DNA of 64,000 nt from Microbacterium galbinum (GCF_023101185.1 NZ_CP078077.1:1703630-1767629); one strand, 5' to 3'. Positions 8,308 through 16,237 are shown, counted from the first letter of the stretch. Numbers and translations are program-made. Notes: generated by a model not told the origin, from the sequence alone.

Positions 8308-9557
8308 GCGACGAGAACCGCCTGCTCACGGTCAACATCAACGTGCTCGGCGTCGGGCAGCGACCCGCCGCCTGGCGCGCCCCCGACATCCGCCCTGACG
8401 CGATCGTCGACCTCGCGCACTGGCAGAACGTGGCCCGTATCGCCGAGCGCGGTCTCGTCGACGCGATCTTCCTCGCCGACCGCCCGGCGATCACCGACCC
8501 GCGCAGCCGTCCGGTGCAGTACCTCGATCCGGGCGTTCTCGTGCCGGCGATGGCCGCGGCCACCGAGCATCTGGGCTTCGTGGCGACGGCATCCACCACC
8601 CTCAACGAGCCGGTCGAACTCGCGCGCCGCCTGTGGGCGCTGCACACCGCGACGCAGGGCCGCTTCGCGTGGAACGCCGTCACCAGCTGGGACGTCGAGG
8701 CCGTGCGCAACTTCGGCATCACCGAGGTGCCCGAGCGTGCCGTGCGGTACGCCCGCGCCGAGGAGTTCGTGACCGTCATCAAGCGCCTGTGGGAGACCGC
8801 GGGCACGTCGGACGTGGTGGATCACGACGGCTCGTTCTCGGTGCATGCCGGGCTCGAGATGGACGCCCTCGTTCCCGAGCGGCCGGCCATCGTGCAGGCC
8901 GGGGGATCGGAGCCGGGCTGGCGTCTCGCGGGGCTCGTCGCCGACGGGGTGTACTCGGTCGACCACGACCCGGCATCCGCGGCGGAGCACCGTCAGAAGA
9001 TCCGCTCCTACGCCGTCGAGGCCGGTCGCTCGGCCGACGACGTGCGGGTCTTCCCGGGGCTCGCGGTCGTGATCGGCAGCACCGAGCAGGAGGCCTGGGA
9101 CCGCTTCGACCACTGGGAGCACCTCGCCCCCGCGACCTACAGCCTCAACGAGCTGTCGAAGGCGCTCGGTGCCGACTTCTCGGGGCTCGACCTCGACGCG
9201 CCGGTGCCCGAGAAGGTGCTGGCGGATGCCGAGGCGCAGGATGCCGGATGGTCGGCGGCGTACCGCCGGGTGCTCATCGAGCGGATCCGGTCGGAGCAGC
9301 CGACGATCCGCCGCCTGCTGCGCGACTTCGGCGGGTACGGGCAGCGGTTCCTCGCCGGGACGCCCGAACAGATCGCCGACACGATGGAGGAGTGGTTCCG
9401 GGCGGGGTCGGCCGACGGCTTCAACATCATGCTCGACCTGTTCCCGTCCGGGTTGGAGGACTTCGTCGACCAGGTCGTGCCCGAGCTGCAGCGCCGCGGG
9501 ATCTTCCGCCGCGAGTACGGCCAGGGCGGGGTGCTGGAGCGCTTCCGTCGTCCGTAA
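8304..9557 (+). CDS. NtaA/DmoA-family FMN-dependent monooxygenase
   Basis: 417 residues, full length for the bacterial luciferase-like family that includes nitrilotriacetate, dimethyl-sulfide and DszA-type sulfone monooxygenases; these use FMNH2 delivered by a separate reductase. Landmarks: VNINVLGVGQRPAAWR at the N-terminus, ATEHLGFVATASTTLNEP, RFAWNAVTSWD, and PERPAIVQAGGSEPGWRLA followed by the C-terminal LRDFGGYGQRFLAGTPEQIAD. Translation is coupled to the upstream fusion protein by an ATGA overlap, which suggests a stable complex. The flavin reductase at 16234-16749 is the nearest candidate partner. Substrate not determinable; note the close resemblance to the second copy at 11181-12446. 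Confidence 0.87.
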   Translation: MSDENRLLTVNINVLGVGQRPAAWRAPDIRPDAIVDLAHWQNVARIAERGLVDAIFLADRPAITDPRSRPVQYLDPGVLVPAMAAATEHLGFVATASTTLNEPVELARRLWALHTATQGRFAWNAVTSWDVEAVRNFGITEVPERAVRYARAEEFVTVIKRLWETAGTSDVVDHDGSFSVHAGLEMDALVPERPAIVQAGGSEPGWRLAGLVADGVYSVDHDPASAAEHRQKIRSYAVEAGRSADDVRVFPGLAVVIGSTEQEAWDRFDHWEHLAPATYSLNELSKALGADFSGLDLDAPVPEKVLADAEAQDAGWSAAYRRVLIERIRSEQPTIRRLLRDFGGYGQRFLAGTPEQIADTMEEWFRAGSADGFNIMLDLFPSGLEDFVDQVVPELQRRGIFRREYGQGGVLERFRRP

Positions 9558-9660
9558 GCGGGCGCGCTGTCGTTGAACTGCATCGATTTCGGATGCGGCG
9601 GGCTGAAGCATCCGAAATCCGTGCGCTTCTCCGGAGCCGTGGTGGATGCGGCGGGGTGGG

Positions 9661-9725
9661 GCCCTTCGACAAGCTCAGGGACCCAGCCGTGTGAAGAAAC
9701 TGGGTCGCTGAGCCTGTCGAAGCGT
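9661..9725. repeat. TTCGACAAGCTCAGGG palindromic repeat pair
   Basis: One forward unit (CCCTTCGACAAGCTCAGGGA, from 9662) and one inverted unit (TCGCTGAGCCTGTCGAAGCG, to 9724) separated by about 25 nt, 3' of the monooxygenase operon; may act as its terminator. Confidence 0.8.
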
Positions 9726-9735
9726 CCCGCCGCGC

Positions 9736-9749
9736 TAGTCTCGGCGTCG
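9736..9749 (+). promoter_or_regulatory. -10 box for leaderless small gene
   Basis: TAGTCT (9736-9741) is 8 nt before the ATG at 9750, directly after a palindromic repeat; no Shine-Dalgarno sequence. Confidence 0.4.
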
Positions 9750-10115
9750 ATGGAAACTCCGAATGGCCGCGAACTCACCACCCGCGAGCGCGAGGTGCTG
9801 GTCGCGATGATCACGCACGCGAAGCCCTCCCACGGCTCGTTCGACGAGGGAGAGCGAGCGGCGCTGCTCGAGAAGGTCGACGACTTACGCGTCTGGGGGA
9901 GATGCGCATGCGGTCACTGTCCGTCGATCGACCTCGGGGATTCCTCCGGCGAGTATGCGAGCGTGGGCCCGCGGGTCATCCTCGACGGGTGGCGGGGGAC
10001 CGAGGGGCTGATCCTCTTCATCGATCAGGGGCGACCGACGTACCTCGAGCAGTACAGCGGCACGGACGACGTGTTCGAGGAGTTCGCCCCGGTGGACGAG
10101 ATCGAGTTCTCCTGA
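9750..10115 (+). CDS. Conserved small protein with CxCGxCPS motif
   Basis: 121 residues. The only clear signature is a cysteine cluster, WGRCACGHCPSIDLGDSSG, near residues 50-68, of a kind seen in short actinobacterial hypothetical proteins; it could bind a metal. The C-terminal half is acidic (DDVFEEFAPVDEIEF). The ATG at 9750 is chosen over longer readings because the upstream in-frame sequence is simply translated repeat (ending ...SLSLSKRP). Lies between two flavin-monooxygenase operons and is flanked on both sides by repeats, so it may be a small independent unit. Function unknown. Confidence 0.65.
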   Translation: METPNGRELTTREREVLVAMITHAKPSHGSFDEGERAALLEKVDDLRVWGRCACGHCPSIDLGDSSGEYASVGPRVILDGWRGTEGLILFIDQGRPTYLEQYSGTDDVFEEFAPVDEIEFS

Positions 10116-10130
10116 CGGGTGCTGTGGGGT

Positions 10131-10217
10131 GGGGCCCTTCGACAAGCTCAGGGACCCAGCCGTGTGAAGAAGCTGGGTCGCTGAGCCCACAACGGGGTCG
10201 CTGAGCCTGTCGAAGCG
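10131..10217. repeat. TTCGACAAGCTCAGGG palindromic repeat pair
   Basis: Forward unit from 10134 and inverted unit GCTGAGCCTGTCGAAGCG ending near 10217, with an extra GGGTCGCTGAGCCC copy between. The sequence GGTGCTGTGGGGTGGGGCCC leading into it is repeated at about 10348, so 10118-10217 and 10348-10463 are partial direct duplicates. Confidence 0.8.
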
Positions 10218-10236
10218 CTCGCGCACGCGCGAGGGG

Positions 10237-10299
10237 AGGAGATCTCGCCTTGTGCAGGAGGCATCCGCTGTTCTGATCCTGCGGAGCGTGTGATCTCCT
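10237..10299. repeat. Inverted-repeat mini-element (GGAGATC family)
   Basis: AGGAGATC (10237-10244) and GATCTCCT (10292-10299) bound a 63-bp imperfect palindrome whose inner arms (CAGGAG / CTGATCCTGCGGAG) resemble the elements at 57644-57712 and 57895-57963. Confidence 0.6.
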
Positions 10300-10300
10300 G

Positions 10301-10345
10301 CGGTGCGGTGCGGTGCGGTGCGGTGCGGTGCGGTGCGGTGCGGTG
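10301..10345. repeat. Pentanucleotide microsatellite (CGGTG)x9
   Basis: Nine uninterrupted copies of CGGTG. It lies in the 364-bp gene-free stretch 10116-10479 between convergent genes, so length change would not shift a reading frame that I can see. Confidence 0.95.
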
Positions 10346-10360
10346 CGGGTGCTGTGGGGT

Positions 10361-10463
10361 GGGGCCCTTCGACAAGCTCAGGGACCCAGTGCCCTCAGGG
10401 ATCCAGTCGCATGCAGGAACTGGTTCGCTGAGCCCACAACTGGGTCGCTGAGCCTGTCGAAGC
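10361..10463. repeat. TTCGACAAGCTCAGGG palindromic repeat pair
   Basis: Forward unit from 10364 and inverted unit GTCGCTGAGCCTGTCGAAGC ending near 10463, with degenerate half-units between. Lies just 3' of the minus-strand gene ending at 10480 and probably folds as its terminator. Confidence 0.8.
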
Positions 10464-10479
10464 GTCCCGCCCCGAAACC

Positions 10480-11181
10480 TCAGACCTGGTCGAACCGACC
10501 CGACCCGGCGAACGCCGGAGCGCCGACTGCGATCGCCGCAGACGCACCGAGGCCGAAGGCCGTGCGCGCCCCGACGATGTCCTCATCGCCCTCGTCACCG
10601 ATCACCGGCACCGTTCCCCACACCGGCAGTGCCCCGCCGTCGAGCACCACATCGACCCCCGGCTCCACCTGGGCCGACGACGACAACAGCACCGTCACGG
10701 GCTTGTCCGCGACATCCACCGGCACCGTCAGCGGCCCGCCGATCGCGGGGAAGGCGGGGTCTGAGATCCGCACGATGCACGAATCGTCGACGTACACCCC
10801 GGCCTCGGAATCACCGACCATCGCATCGAGCGGCCACGACTCGAACAGCCGCGAGATCAGCGCCAGCACCGGTGCCGACGTCCCGGCCAGACCGATCCGC
10901 CGCCCGTGCAGGTTCGACAGGGTCGAGATGTTCCGGCCGAGGTTGATCGGATGCTGCCGCTCACCGATGATCGGCACCACGACGACCCGCTGCGTGATCG
11001 CGAGCAACGCCCCCGCGGCGGCGGTGCGGTCGGGCCCGGGGCCGGAGAGGTCGCCGAGCAGCAGCACGTCGGCCGCGGCATCCAGTTCGGCGCCGAGTGC
11101 GGCACGCGCCGCACGTCCGGAGCCCGAGCGCACGGCGAAGGCGGCGAGGGTGGCGTCGTCGACGCGCAGCAGACGGGTCAT
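10480..11181 (-). CDS. Degenerate luciferase-like protein (stand-alone pseudo-subunit candidate)
   Basis: 233 residues. It aligns by eye with the C-terminal domain of the fusion protein at 6244-8307: HPINLGRNISTLSNLHGRR (from residue 77) matches HPYNLARRIASLEQLSGGR, and IGGPLTVPVDVADKPVTV (about residue 145) matches the GPLNVPSSPQHLPVF block. Both are landmarks of NtaA/DmoA luciferase-like enzymes, but the protein is only about half the usual length and has lost the barrel's N-terminal motifs, so catalysis is unlikely. Its ATG overlaps the stop of the complete NtaA-type gene upstream (TGATG). By analogy with LuxB of bacterial luciferase it may be a structural or regulatory subunit; that is inference. 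Confidence 0.72.
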   Translation of the reverse strand: MTRLLRVDDATLAAFAVRSGSGRAARAALGAELDAAADVLLLGDLSGPGPDRTAAAGALLAITQRVVVVPIIGERQHPINLGRNISTLSNLHGRRIGLAGTSAPVLALISRLFESWPLDAMVGDSEAGVYVDDSCIVRISDPAFPAIGGPLTVPVDVADKPVTVLLSSSAQVEPGVDVVLDGGALPVWGTVPVIGDEGDEDIVGARTAFGLGASAAIAVGAPAFAGSGRFDQV

Positions 11182-12446
11182 CAGCGGGCCTCTCTCATCC
11201 AGCGGGTGAACGGCTGATCGCCGTGCGAGGCGAGCAGCCCGCGCGTGCGCAGCACGGGCGTCACGTGCTCGGCGAACTCGCGCAGGCCCCACGGGTTGGT
11301 GTCGAACAGCAGGTTGAAGCCGTCGGCGGCCCCGGCATCCACCCAGTCGGTCATGATGTCGACGAGCCGTTCAGGCGAGCCGACGAAGAGCTGGTGCCCG
11401 AAGCCTGCGAAGTACCGCAGCAGCTCGCGCACCGTGAGGTTGCCGGCCGCGCCGTAGGCGGCGATCGCCTTGCGGAACCCGATCGGCGCGGCCGAGGGGT
11501 CGCCCGACAGGCGCTGGATCTCGCCCTCGGCCGGGGCGTCGAGGTCGAGCCGCGAGCCGTCGATGCCGAACATCGCGGTGAAGCGCTTGAGCACGTAGCC
11601 GTCGGGGCTGAGCTCGTGGATCGTCTGGAAGCGGCGCTCGGCCTCCTCGTCGGTCGAACCGACGACGAGGTGGATGCCGGGCAGCACGAGCGGCGCGGGC
11701 CGCCCGAGCTCCGCCGACCGGCGGCGCAGGTCGAGGCGGTTCTCGGCCGCCGTCTCCTTCACGGTCTCGGCCGCGAACACGGCCTCGGCGCTCGCGGCGG
11801 CGAGCTGACGCCCGCGCGGCGAGCCGCCGGCCTGCACCACGAGGGGCGCGACGTCGGGCAGCAGAGCCCGGATCGCGGGATCGACGCCCAGATCGGCACG
11901 ACGGATGCTGTCGCCGAAGTACTCGCCCTCGTGCACGTAGTCGGTGTCGCCCTGCACGGCGGCGAGGAACGCGGTGTAGGCATCGACGAACTCCTCGGCG
12001 CGGGCGTAGCGCTCCTCGCGTCCGGGGTCGGAGGTGTAGCCGAAGTCGGTGACGGCGGGACCGGTGACCCCCGTGACGACGTTCCACCCGAACCGCGAGC
12101 CGCTGAAGGCGCTGACGCTGAGCAGACGCCGGGCGAGTTCGACCGGGTCGTTTGTGCTCGACGAGACGGTCGAGATGATGCCGAGGTGCTCGGTCTCGGC
12201 GGCGACCGTGGCCAGGGCCGCGAGGGGTTCGAGGAGCCGGCTCGGACGGATCGCCGGGTTCGATGCGAGTCCCGGGGTGTCGGCGAGGAAGATCGCGTGG
12301 ATGCCGGCGTCCTCGGCCGTGCGGGCGGCGTCGCGCCAGAAGTCGGCGCCGAACACCCGCAACGGGTCTTCGCCCGGCGCGCGCCAGGCACCGGCATCCG
12401 TGCCGTAGTCGTAGACGTTCGCGCCGATCACGAGGGGGCGGGTCAT
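11181..12446 (-). CDS. NtaA/DmoA-family FMN-dependent monooxygenase
   Basis: 421 residues, full length. Landmarks of the family: LVIGANVYDYGTDAGAWR, ETEHLGIISTVSSSTNDPVE, SRFGWNVVTGVTGPAVTDFG, and APLVVQAGGSPRGRQLAA, with the C-terminal RYFAGFGHQLFVGSPERLVD. It is the counterpart of the gene at 8304-9557. Fourth gene of a five-gene operon; ATGA overlap with the DszC-like gene before it and a one-base TGATG overlap with the degenerate luciferase-like gene after it. Needs reduced FMN from a partner reductase. The nucleoside hydrolase in the same operon hints that the substrate may be released from an N-glycoside, but the family also includes sulfur-compound oxygenases. Confidence 0.87.
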   Translation of the reverse strand: MTRPLVIGANVYDYGTDAGAWRAPGEDPLRVFGADFWRDAARTAEDAGIHAIFLADTPGLASNPAIRPSRLLEPLAALATVAAETEHLGIISTVSSSTNDPVELARRLLSVSAFSGSRFGWNVVTGVTGPAVTDFGYTSDPGREERYARAEEFVDAYTAFLAAVQGDTDYVHEGEYFGDSIRRADLGVDPAIRALLPDVAPLVVQAGGSPRGRQLAAASAEAVFAAETVKETAAENRLDLRRRSAELGRPAPLVLPGIHLVVGSTDEEAERRFQTIHELSPDGYVLKRFTAMFGIDGSRLDLDAPAEGEIQRLSGDPSAAPIGFRKAIAAYGAAGNLTVRELLRYFAGFGHQLFVGSPERLVDIMTDWVDAGAADGFNLLFDTNPWGLREFAEHVTPVLRTRGLLASHGDQPFTRWMREAR

Positions 12447-13747
12447 CGGGCGGGCTCCTTCTCAGCGGTCGCGGATGCTGTCGTGGATGCGGTGGCGGAT
12501 GTCGGAGCCGATGCCCCGAGCCGACCCGTGCCGACGTACCAGATCTCGGGCAGGTCGCTGCCGACCAGCGCGCGCTCGCCGAGCGCCCGGGCCTTGAGGT
12601 GAACGGGGTTGTGGTTGCTGAGCGTGCGGGCGTTGCGCCAGTGCCGATCGAGGGCCAGGCGGCCGTCGACGAGCGATCCGCCGCCCAGGTCGAAGACGCT
12701 CTGCGCGGCCTGCTGCACGAGCGCCGGCACCGTGATCTGCGCGCGCGTGACGGCGAGGTGCCCGTCACCGGTCTGCTCGGCGAGGGGGCGATCCAGGTCG
12801 GCTCCGAGCAGCGCGGCCGCCGTGCGCACCGACGCCACCACGGCCTGCGCGAGACCGTCGAGAGTGCCGATGCGCTCCTGCAGCTGCGGGTCGTCGGCGG
12901 GCACGGCGGTCGAGGCGTGGCTGAAGTTGCGGGTGCGCGAGCGCAGCCAGGTGATCGCGTCGTCGCGGGTGCGCAGCGCGATCCCGGCCAGCGTCGCGAG
13001 ATGCGTGAGCTGCAGCACGGCGTCGAGGTTGCCGAGCCGGTCGGTGCGCGAGCCCTCGCCCACGCGCACGCGCCCCGGGTCGACGACCACGTCGGTGAAC
13101 TCGACCGTGCCCGACGTGGTGAGCCGCTGGCCCACGCCGTCCCAGTCGTCGTGCAGCACGACGCCCTCGGCATCCGCAGCCACGATCGCGACCAGGTGGC
13201 GGCCGTCCTCGTCGGAAGCGAGCACCGAGATCCGGTCGGCGTAGCCCGTGCCGGTCGCATAGGCCTTGCGTCCGTTCAGACGCAGGATGCCGTCGGCATC
13301 CGTGCGCAGCGTCGTGCCCACCGTGCCGATCTCTCCGGCGCCCTCGGTGGTCGCGCCGGCGAAGAGCAGGCCGGCCGCGATCTCGGCGGTCGCGGCATCC
13401 GTCTCACCGCGGGCGATGGCGCGGGCGGCGCGGTCGCTGGTGGTGAAGTGCGTGCGCAGGCTCTGCGTGATGTTCGCGTCGGCACGGGCCAGGAGGATCT
13501 GCAGGTCGACGAGCTGCGGGTACGTGAGCCCCGCGCCCCCGGCGGCGACGGGCAGGCGCGCTGCCGTCAGCCCGAGGCGGGCGAGCTCGCGCACGTCGGC
13601 GCGGAGTCCCCGCTCGGGGTCGCGGTCGTGGTCGCGCGCCGGCGACTCGGCGGCGATGCGGCCGATGACCTCATCGATCTCGGCGACGTTCGCCAGGGCG
13701 ACCCCGACGTCTGCGACCGAGGTGAACGCGAGCAGATCCTCCGGCAT
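12443..13747 (-). CDS. DszC-like acyl-CoA-dehydrogenase-fold flavin monooxygenase
   Basis: 434 residues. Same family as the protein at 3483-4691 and the N-terminal half of the fusion at 6244-8307: QSLRTHFTTSDRA, LNGRKAYATGTGYADR, and RNARTLSNHNPVHLKARAL carrying the DszC-type His. The C-terminal ~30 residues (SAPTSATASTTASATAEKEP) are low-complexity and not part of the fold. Starts at ATG 13747, 3 nt after the nucleoside hydrolase stop, and overlaps the following monooxygenase gene (ATGA). Likely a flavin-dependent oxygenase rather than a fatty-acyl dehydrogenase because no CoA-type glutamate motif was recognised and its neighbours are flavin monooxygenases. Confidence 0.8.
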   Translation of the reverse strand: MPEDLLAFTSVADVGVALANVAEIDEVIGRIAAESPARDHDRDPERGLRADVRELARLGLTAARLPVAAGGAGLTYPQLVDLQILLARADANITQSLRTHFTTSDRAARAIARGETDAATAEIAAGLLFAGATTEGAGEIGTVGTTLRTDADGILRLNGRKAYATGTGYADRISVLASDEDGRHLVAIVAADAEGVVLHDDWDGVGQRLTTSGTVEFTDVVVDPGRVRVGEGSRTDRLGNLDAVLQLTHLATLAGIALRTRDDAITWLRSRTRNFSHASTAVPADDPQLQERIGTLDGLAQAVVASVRTAAALLGADLDRPLAEQTGDGHLAVTRAQITVPALVQQAAQSVFDLGGGSLVDGRLALDRHWRNARTLSNHNPVHLKARALGERALVGSDLPEIWYVGTGRLGASAPTSATASTTASATAEKEPAR

Positions 13748-13750
13748 CCG

Positions 13751-14815
13751 TCAGTCCGTCCCGCCCGCTCCCGACGGGCCGGAGTTCGGCCAGCCCGCGG
13801 GTGCCGTGCGACCGGCCGGGTCGAGCGCCGGACGCGTGCGGCCGTAGGCGAGCGCGTGCACGAAGCGGCGGCGGAACTCGGTCAGATCGAACGAGGTCAC
13901 CGCCCGCGTCGAGGCGCCCTCGGGCGTGCCCCACACCAGCGGCAGGCCGTCGCTCGTGAGAGCGACCCGGGTCGCGAGCGAACCCGCGGCCGGGGTGAAG
14001 TCGACCGGGCCCTCGATCCAGCCCGTCACGATCTCGGGGCGATGCAGGATCACCGACGACAGTCCGTCGTGGGCGGCCGAGATCCGGCGCCCCCACTTGT
14101 ACTGGTAGAAGTCGTTGTACGCATCGAGGATCGTGCCCGCGAAGTGCGCCGTCGGTAGGTCGGAGCCGAGCAGCAGCGCCGTGACGTCCTCCTCGAGCAG
14201 CGCCTGCGAGCTCACGTTGACGCCCACCATGATCACGTTGCCGTTGTTCACGGCACCGAACACGGCCTCGGCCGCCGCGCGGTCGTTGTTCGTGTTCGCA
14301 TCGGTCACGGTCGGGGTTCCGGGCGCCGGGTACGGGCCCGCGCCGCCCATGATGACGACCGAGCGGAACTTCAGGAACAGCTCCGGGTCCTTCTCGAGCG
14401 CCAGCGCGATGTTCGTGAGCGGTCCGAGCGGGTGCAGGTCGATCTGACCCGGGTGCTCGTTGGCGATGCGCACGAGGTAGTCGGCCGCGGACTCCGCCTC
14501 GAGCGTGGGCTCAGGGCGCTCGAAGCCGCGGTCGCCGAGGCCGTCGTGTCCGTGCACGAACCAGGCGATCGACGGGTCGCCGTCGAGGGGACCGCTCGCG
14601 CCCAGGTAGATCGGGATGCGCGGGGCGTCCGCCACGTCGAGCACGTACGCGACGTTGCGGGCCGAGTCCTCGACCGCGCAGTTCCCGTAGATCGTCGTGA
14701 TGCCGACGATCTCGACGTCGGGCTGCGCCAGCAGGTAGAGCAAGGAGTGGGCGTCGTCGATGCCGGTGTCGGTGTCGACGACGATCCACTGCTTCTCGGG
14801 GGCGAAGTCGGGCAT
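13751..14815 (-). CDS. Inosine/uridine-preferring nucleoside hydrolase family protein
   Basis: 354 residues. The Ca-binding aspartate cluster DTDTGIDDAHSL is at residues ~12-23, followed by VVIMGGAGPYPAPGTP and TDANTNNDRAAAEAVF, the characteristic motifs of enzymes that hydrolyse the N-glycosidic bond of nucleosides or related ribosides. The ATG at 14815 begins MPDFAPEKQW, just before the aspartate cluster, as expected. Longer readings would overlap the AhpD-like gene. Its placement between an AhpD-like gene (10-nt gap) and a DszC-like gene (3-nt gap) is unusual and suggests a substrate with a ribosyl-linked ring that is cleaved and then oxidised (inference). Contains a normal full-length fold. 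Confidence 0.9.
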   Translation of the reverse strand: MPDFAPEKQWIVVDTDTGIDDAHSLLYLLAQPDVEIVGITTIYGNCAVEDSARNVAYVLDVADAPRIPIYLGASGPLDGDPSIAWFVHGHDGLGDRGFERPEPTLEAESAADYLVRIANEHPGQIDLHPLGPLTNIALALEKDPELFLKFRSVVIMGGAGPYPAPGTPTVTDANTNNDRAAAEAVFGAVNNGNVIMVGVNVSSQALLEEDVTALLLGSDLPTAHFAGTILDAYNDFYQYKWGRRISAAHDGLSSVILHRPEIVTGWIEGPVDFTPAAGSLATRVALTSDGLPLVWGTPEGASTRAVTSFDLTEFRRRFVHALAYGRTRPALDPAGRTAPAGWPNSGPSGAGGTD

Positions 14816-14825
14816 GATCCTGCTC

Positions 14826-15179
14826 TCAGTGCTGGTGCTGGTGCGCGGGCTCGGCGAGCTTGAACGCCAGGCGTCCGTGCGCGAATCCGCCGCCCGCGCG
14901 GATGGCGGTCGCGACCCAGGCGGCCTCGGCCAGTTCGGCCTCGTCGGCACCGGCCGCGACGGCCTTCTGCGAGTGCGCGTCGATGCAGTACACGCACTGC
15001 GTGGTGATGCCCACGGCCAGCGCGATCAACTCGCGGTACTTCAGCGGGATCGCCCGCGACTCGTCGGGAGCGAACACGGCGCTGTCGAAGGCCGCGAACG
15101 CCGCGAGGATGTCGGGGGTGTGTTCCTTGTAGACCTTCGTGTAGGTCTTGTCGGCTTCGCTGTCGAAGTAGGCGCTCAT
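14826..15179 (-). CDS. AhpD-like / carboxymuconolactone decarboxylase family protein
   Basis: 117 residues with the AhpD-fold core LKYRELIALAVGITTQCVYCIDAHSQKAV, here split as LKYRELIALAVGITTQ then CVYC and its following His, giving the CxxC and proton-relay histidine of redox-active members. Such proteins act as peroxidase partners or small-molecule decarboxylases. First gene of the operon running to 10480; the leader (15180-15325) contains TAGCGT at 15259-15264 (minus), a possible -10. A role in protecting the operon's flavin enzymes from peroxide is plausible but not shown by sequence. The tail ends in a His-rich HQHQH. Confidence 0.85.
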   Translation of the reverse strand: MSAYFDSEADKTYTKVYKEHTPDILAAFAAFDSAVFAPDESRAIPLKYRELIALAVGITTQCVYCIDAHSQKAVAAGADEAELAEAAWVATAIRAGGGFAHGRLAFKLAEPAHQHQH

Positions 15180-15325
15180 GCTCTGCTCTCTGCTGGTGTG
15201 CGTCGGGTGCTCCCGCCGCCGGGCGCGACGGCGCCACCGAGGAAGGAGGGTCTACCGCGACGCTAAGACCTGCGGCATCCGCCCCGCACCTCGGAGTGCA
15301 ACACGAGGTCATCCGGAGCGAGCGG

Positions 15326-15802
15326 TCAGACCTCGTCCTCGTCGCTGAGTCGGCGGGGGCCCGCCCCGAGACTGCCGAGTGCGTCGTCGGGGTTCAGCAG
15401 ACCGCACGCCTTCATCGACAGGCATCCGCAGCCGATGCATCCGGTCAGTTCGCGTTCGAGGCGTTCGATGCCCTCGCGACGCTTCTCGAGCGCGCGCTTC
15501 CAGCGGCGCGAGGCGCGTTGCCAGTCGTCGTGGCTCGGGGTCTCGGTGAGCGGCACGTCGGCGAACGCCGTCTGCACGTCGGCGAGCGGGATGCCGAGGC
15601 GCTTCGCCACCGCGATCAGCGAGACCCGCCGGATCATGTGCCGCGGGTAGCGGCGCTGGTTGCCGGGCGTGCGGAAGGAGGCGATGAGGCCGATCGACTC
15701 GTAGAAGTGCAGAGCGGATGCCGCGACCCCCGTGCGTCGCGTCATCTCGCCGATCGAGAGGGCGTCCTCGGCGGTGTGCGCGGCATCGGCGTGCGAGGTC
15801 AT
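15326..15802 (-). CDS. soxR: SoxR-family redox-sensing MerR regulator
   Basis: 158 residues. N-terminal MerR winged helix (LSIGEMTRRTGVAASALHFY), dimerisation helix, and the [2Fe-2S] ligand motif CIGCGCLSMKACG from residue 122, which identifies SoxR: oxidation of the cluster by redox-active compounds or nitric oxide switches promoters on. Start at ATG 15802 because GGAGG lies 5 nt upstream; an ATG 27 nt further upstream has no such site. Divergent from fdxA, with a textbook SoxR palindrome at 15858-15875 between. In actinobacteria SoxR usually responds to redox-active metabolites and controls oxygenases and reductases, which matches this neighbourhood. Confidence 0.92.
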   Translation of the reverse strand: MTSHADAAHTAEDALSIGEMTRRTGVAASALHFYESIGLIASFRTPGNQRRYPRHMIRRVSLIAVAKRLGIPLADVQTAFADVPLTETPSHDDWQRASRRWKRALEKRREGIERLERELTGCIGCGCLSMKACGLLNPDDALGSLGAGPRRLSDEDEV

Positions 15803-15853
15803 CGCTGCCTCCGGAATACTGTGGCTCATGCCCGCGGATCCTGGCCCGCGGAT

Positions 15854-15884
15854 TTGACCTAAAGTGTACTTGAGGTTTTAGCGT
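15854..15884 (+). promoter_or_regulatory. SoxR operator and long-spacer promoter for fdxA-flavin reductase
   Basis: Palindrome CCTAAAGTGTACTTGAGG at 15858-15875 matches the SoxR box pattern (CCTCAAG...CTTGAGG). It sits between a -35 TTGACC (15854-15859) and a -10 TAGCGT (15879-15884) separated by 19 bp, the over-long spacer that MerR-type activators correct by DNA distortion. The promoter points at fdxA. Confidence 0.85.
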
Positions 15885-15910
15885 GGAACGCTGACCCGAA
15901 GGAAGACCCG

Positions 15911-16237
15911 ATGACCTATGTGATCGCCCTGCCGTGCGTCGATGTCAAGGACCGCGCGTGCATCGACGAGTGTCCCGTCGACTGCATCTACGAGGGTGAA
16001 CGCTCGCTCTACATCCACCCCGACGAGTGCGTCGACTGCGGGGCGTGCGAGCCGGTGTGCCCCGTCGAGGCGATCTTCTACGAAGACGACCTGCCCGACG
16101 AGTGGACCGACTACTACAAGGCGAACGTCGAGTTCTTCGACGAGGTGGGCTCGCCCGGGGGCGCGGCCAAGGTCGGCATGATCGCGCACGACCACCCGCT
16201 CATCGCCGCACTTCCCCCGCAGGAGGGCGCCGAGTGA
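15911..16237 (+). CDS. fdxA: 7Fe ferredoxin FdxA
   Basis: 108 residues, the usual length of actinobacterial FdxA. N-terminal cysteines [17 protein letters not shown] and then [16 protein letters not shown] supply ligands for one 3Fe-4S and one 4Fe-4S cluster. It carries electrons to oxidoreductases in the cytosol. GAAGGA upstream of the ATG at 15911 is the ribosome binding site. The stop overlaps the GTG of the flavin reductase (GTGA), and the promoter carries a SoxR box, so this is probably a redox-stress-inducible electron-supply pair for the nearby monooxygenases. Confidence 0.95.
   Translation: MTYVIALPCVDVKDRACIDECPVDCIYEGERSLYIHPDECVDCGACEPVCPVEAIFYEDDLPDEWTDYYKANVEFFDEVGSPGGAAKVGMIAHDHPLIAALPPQEGAE

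Noticed and set aside
15180..15325. Possible SAM or other riboswitch in the leader of the monooxygenase operon.
   Set aside because: No conserved riboswitch core or terminator/anti-terminator pair could be recognised by eye.
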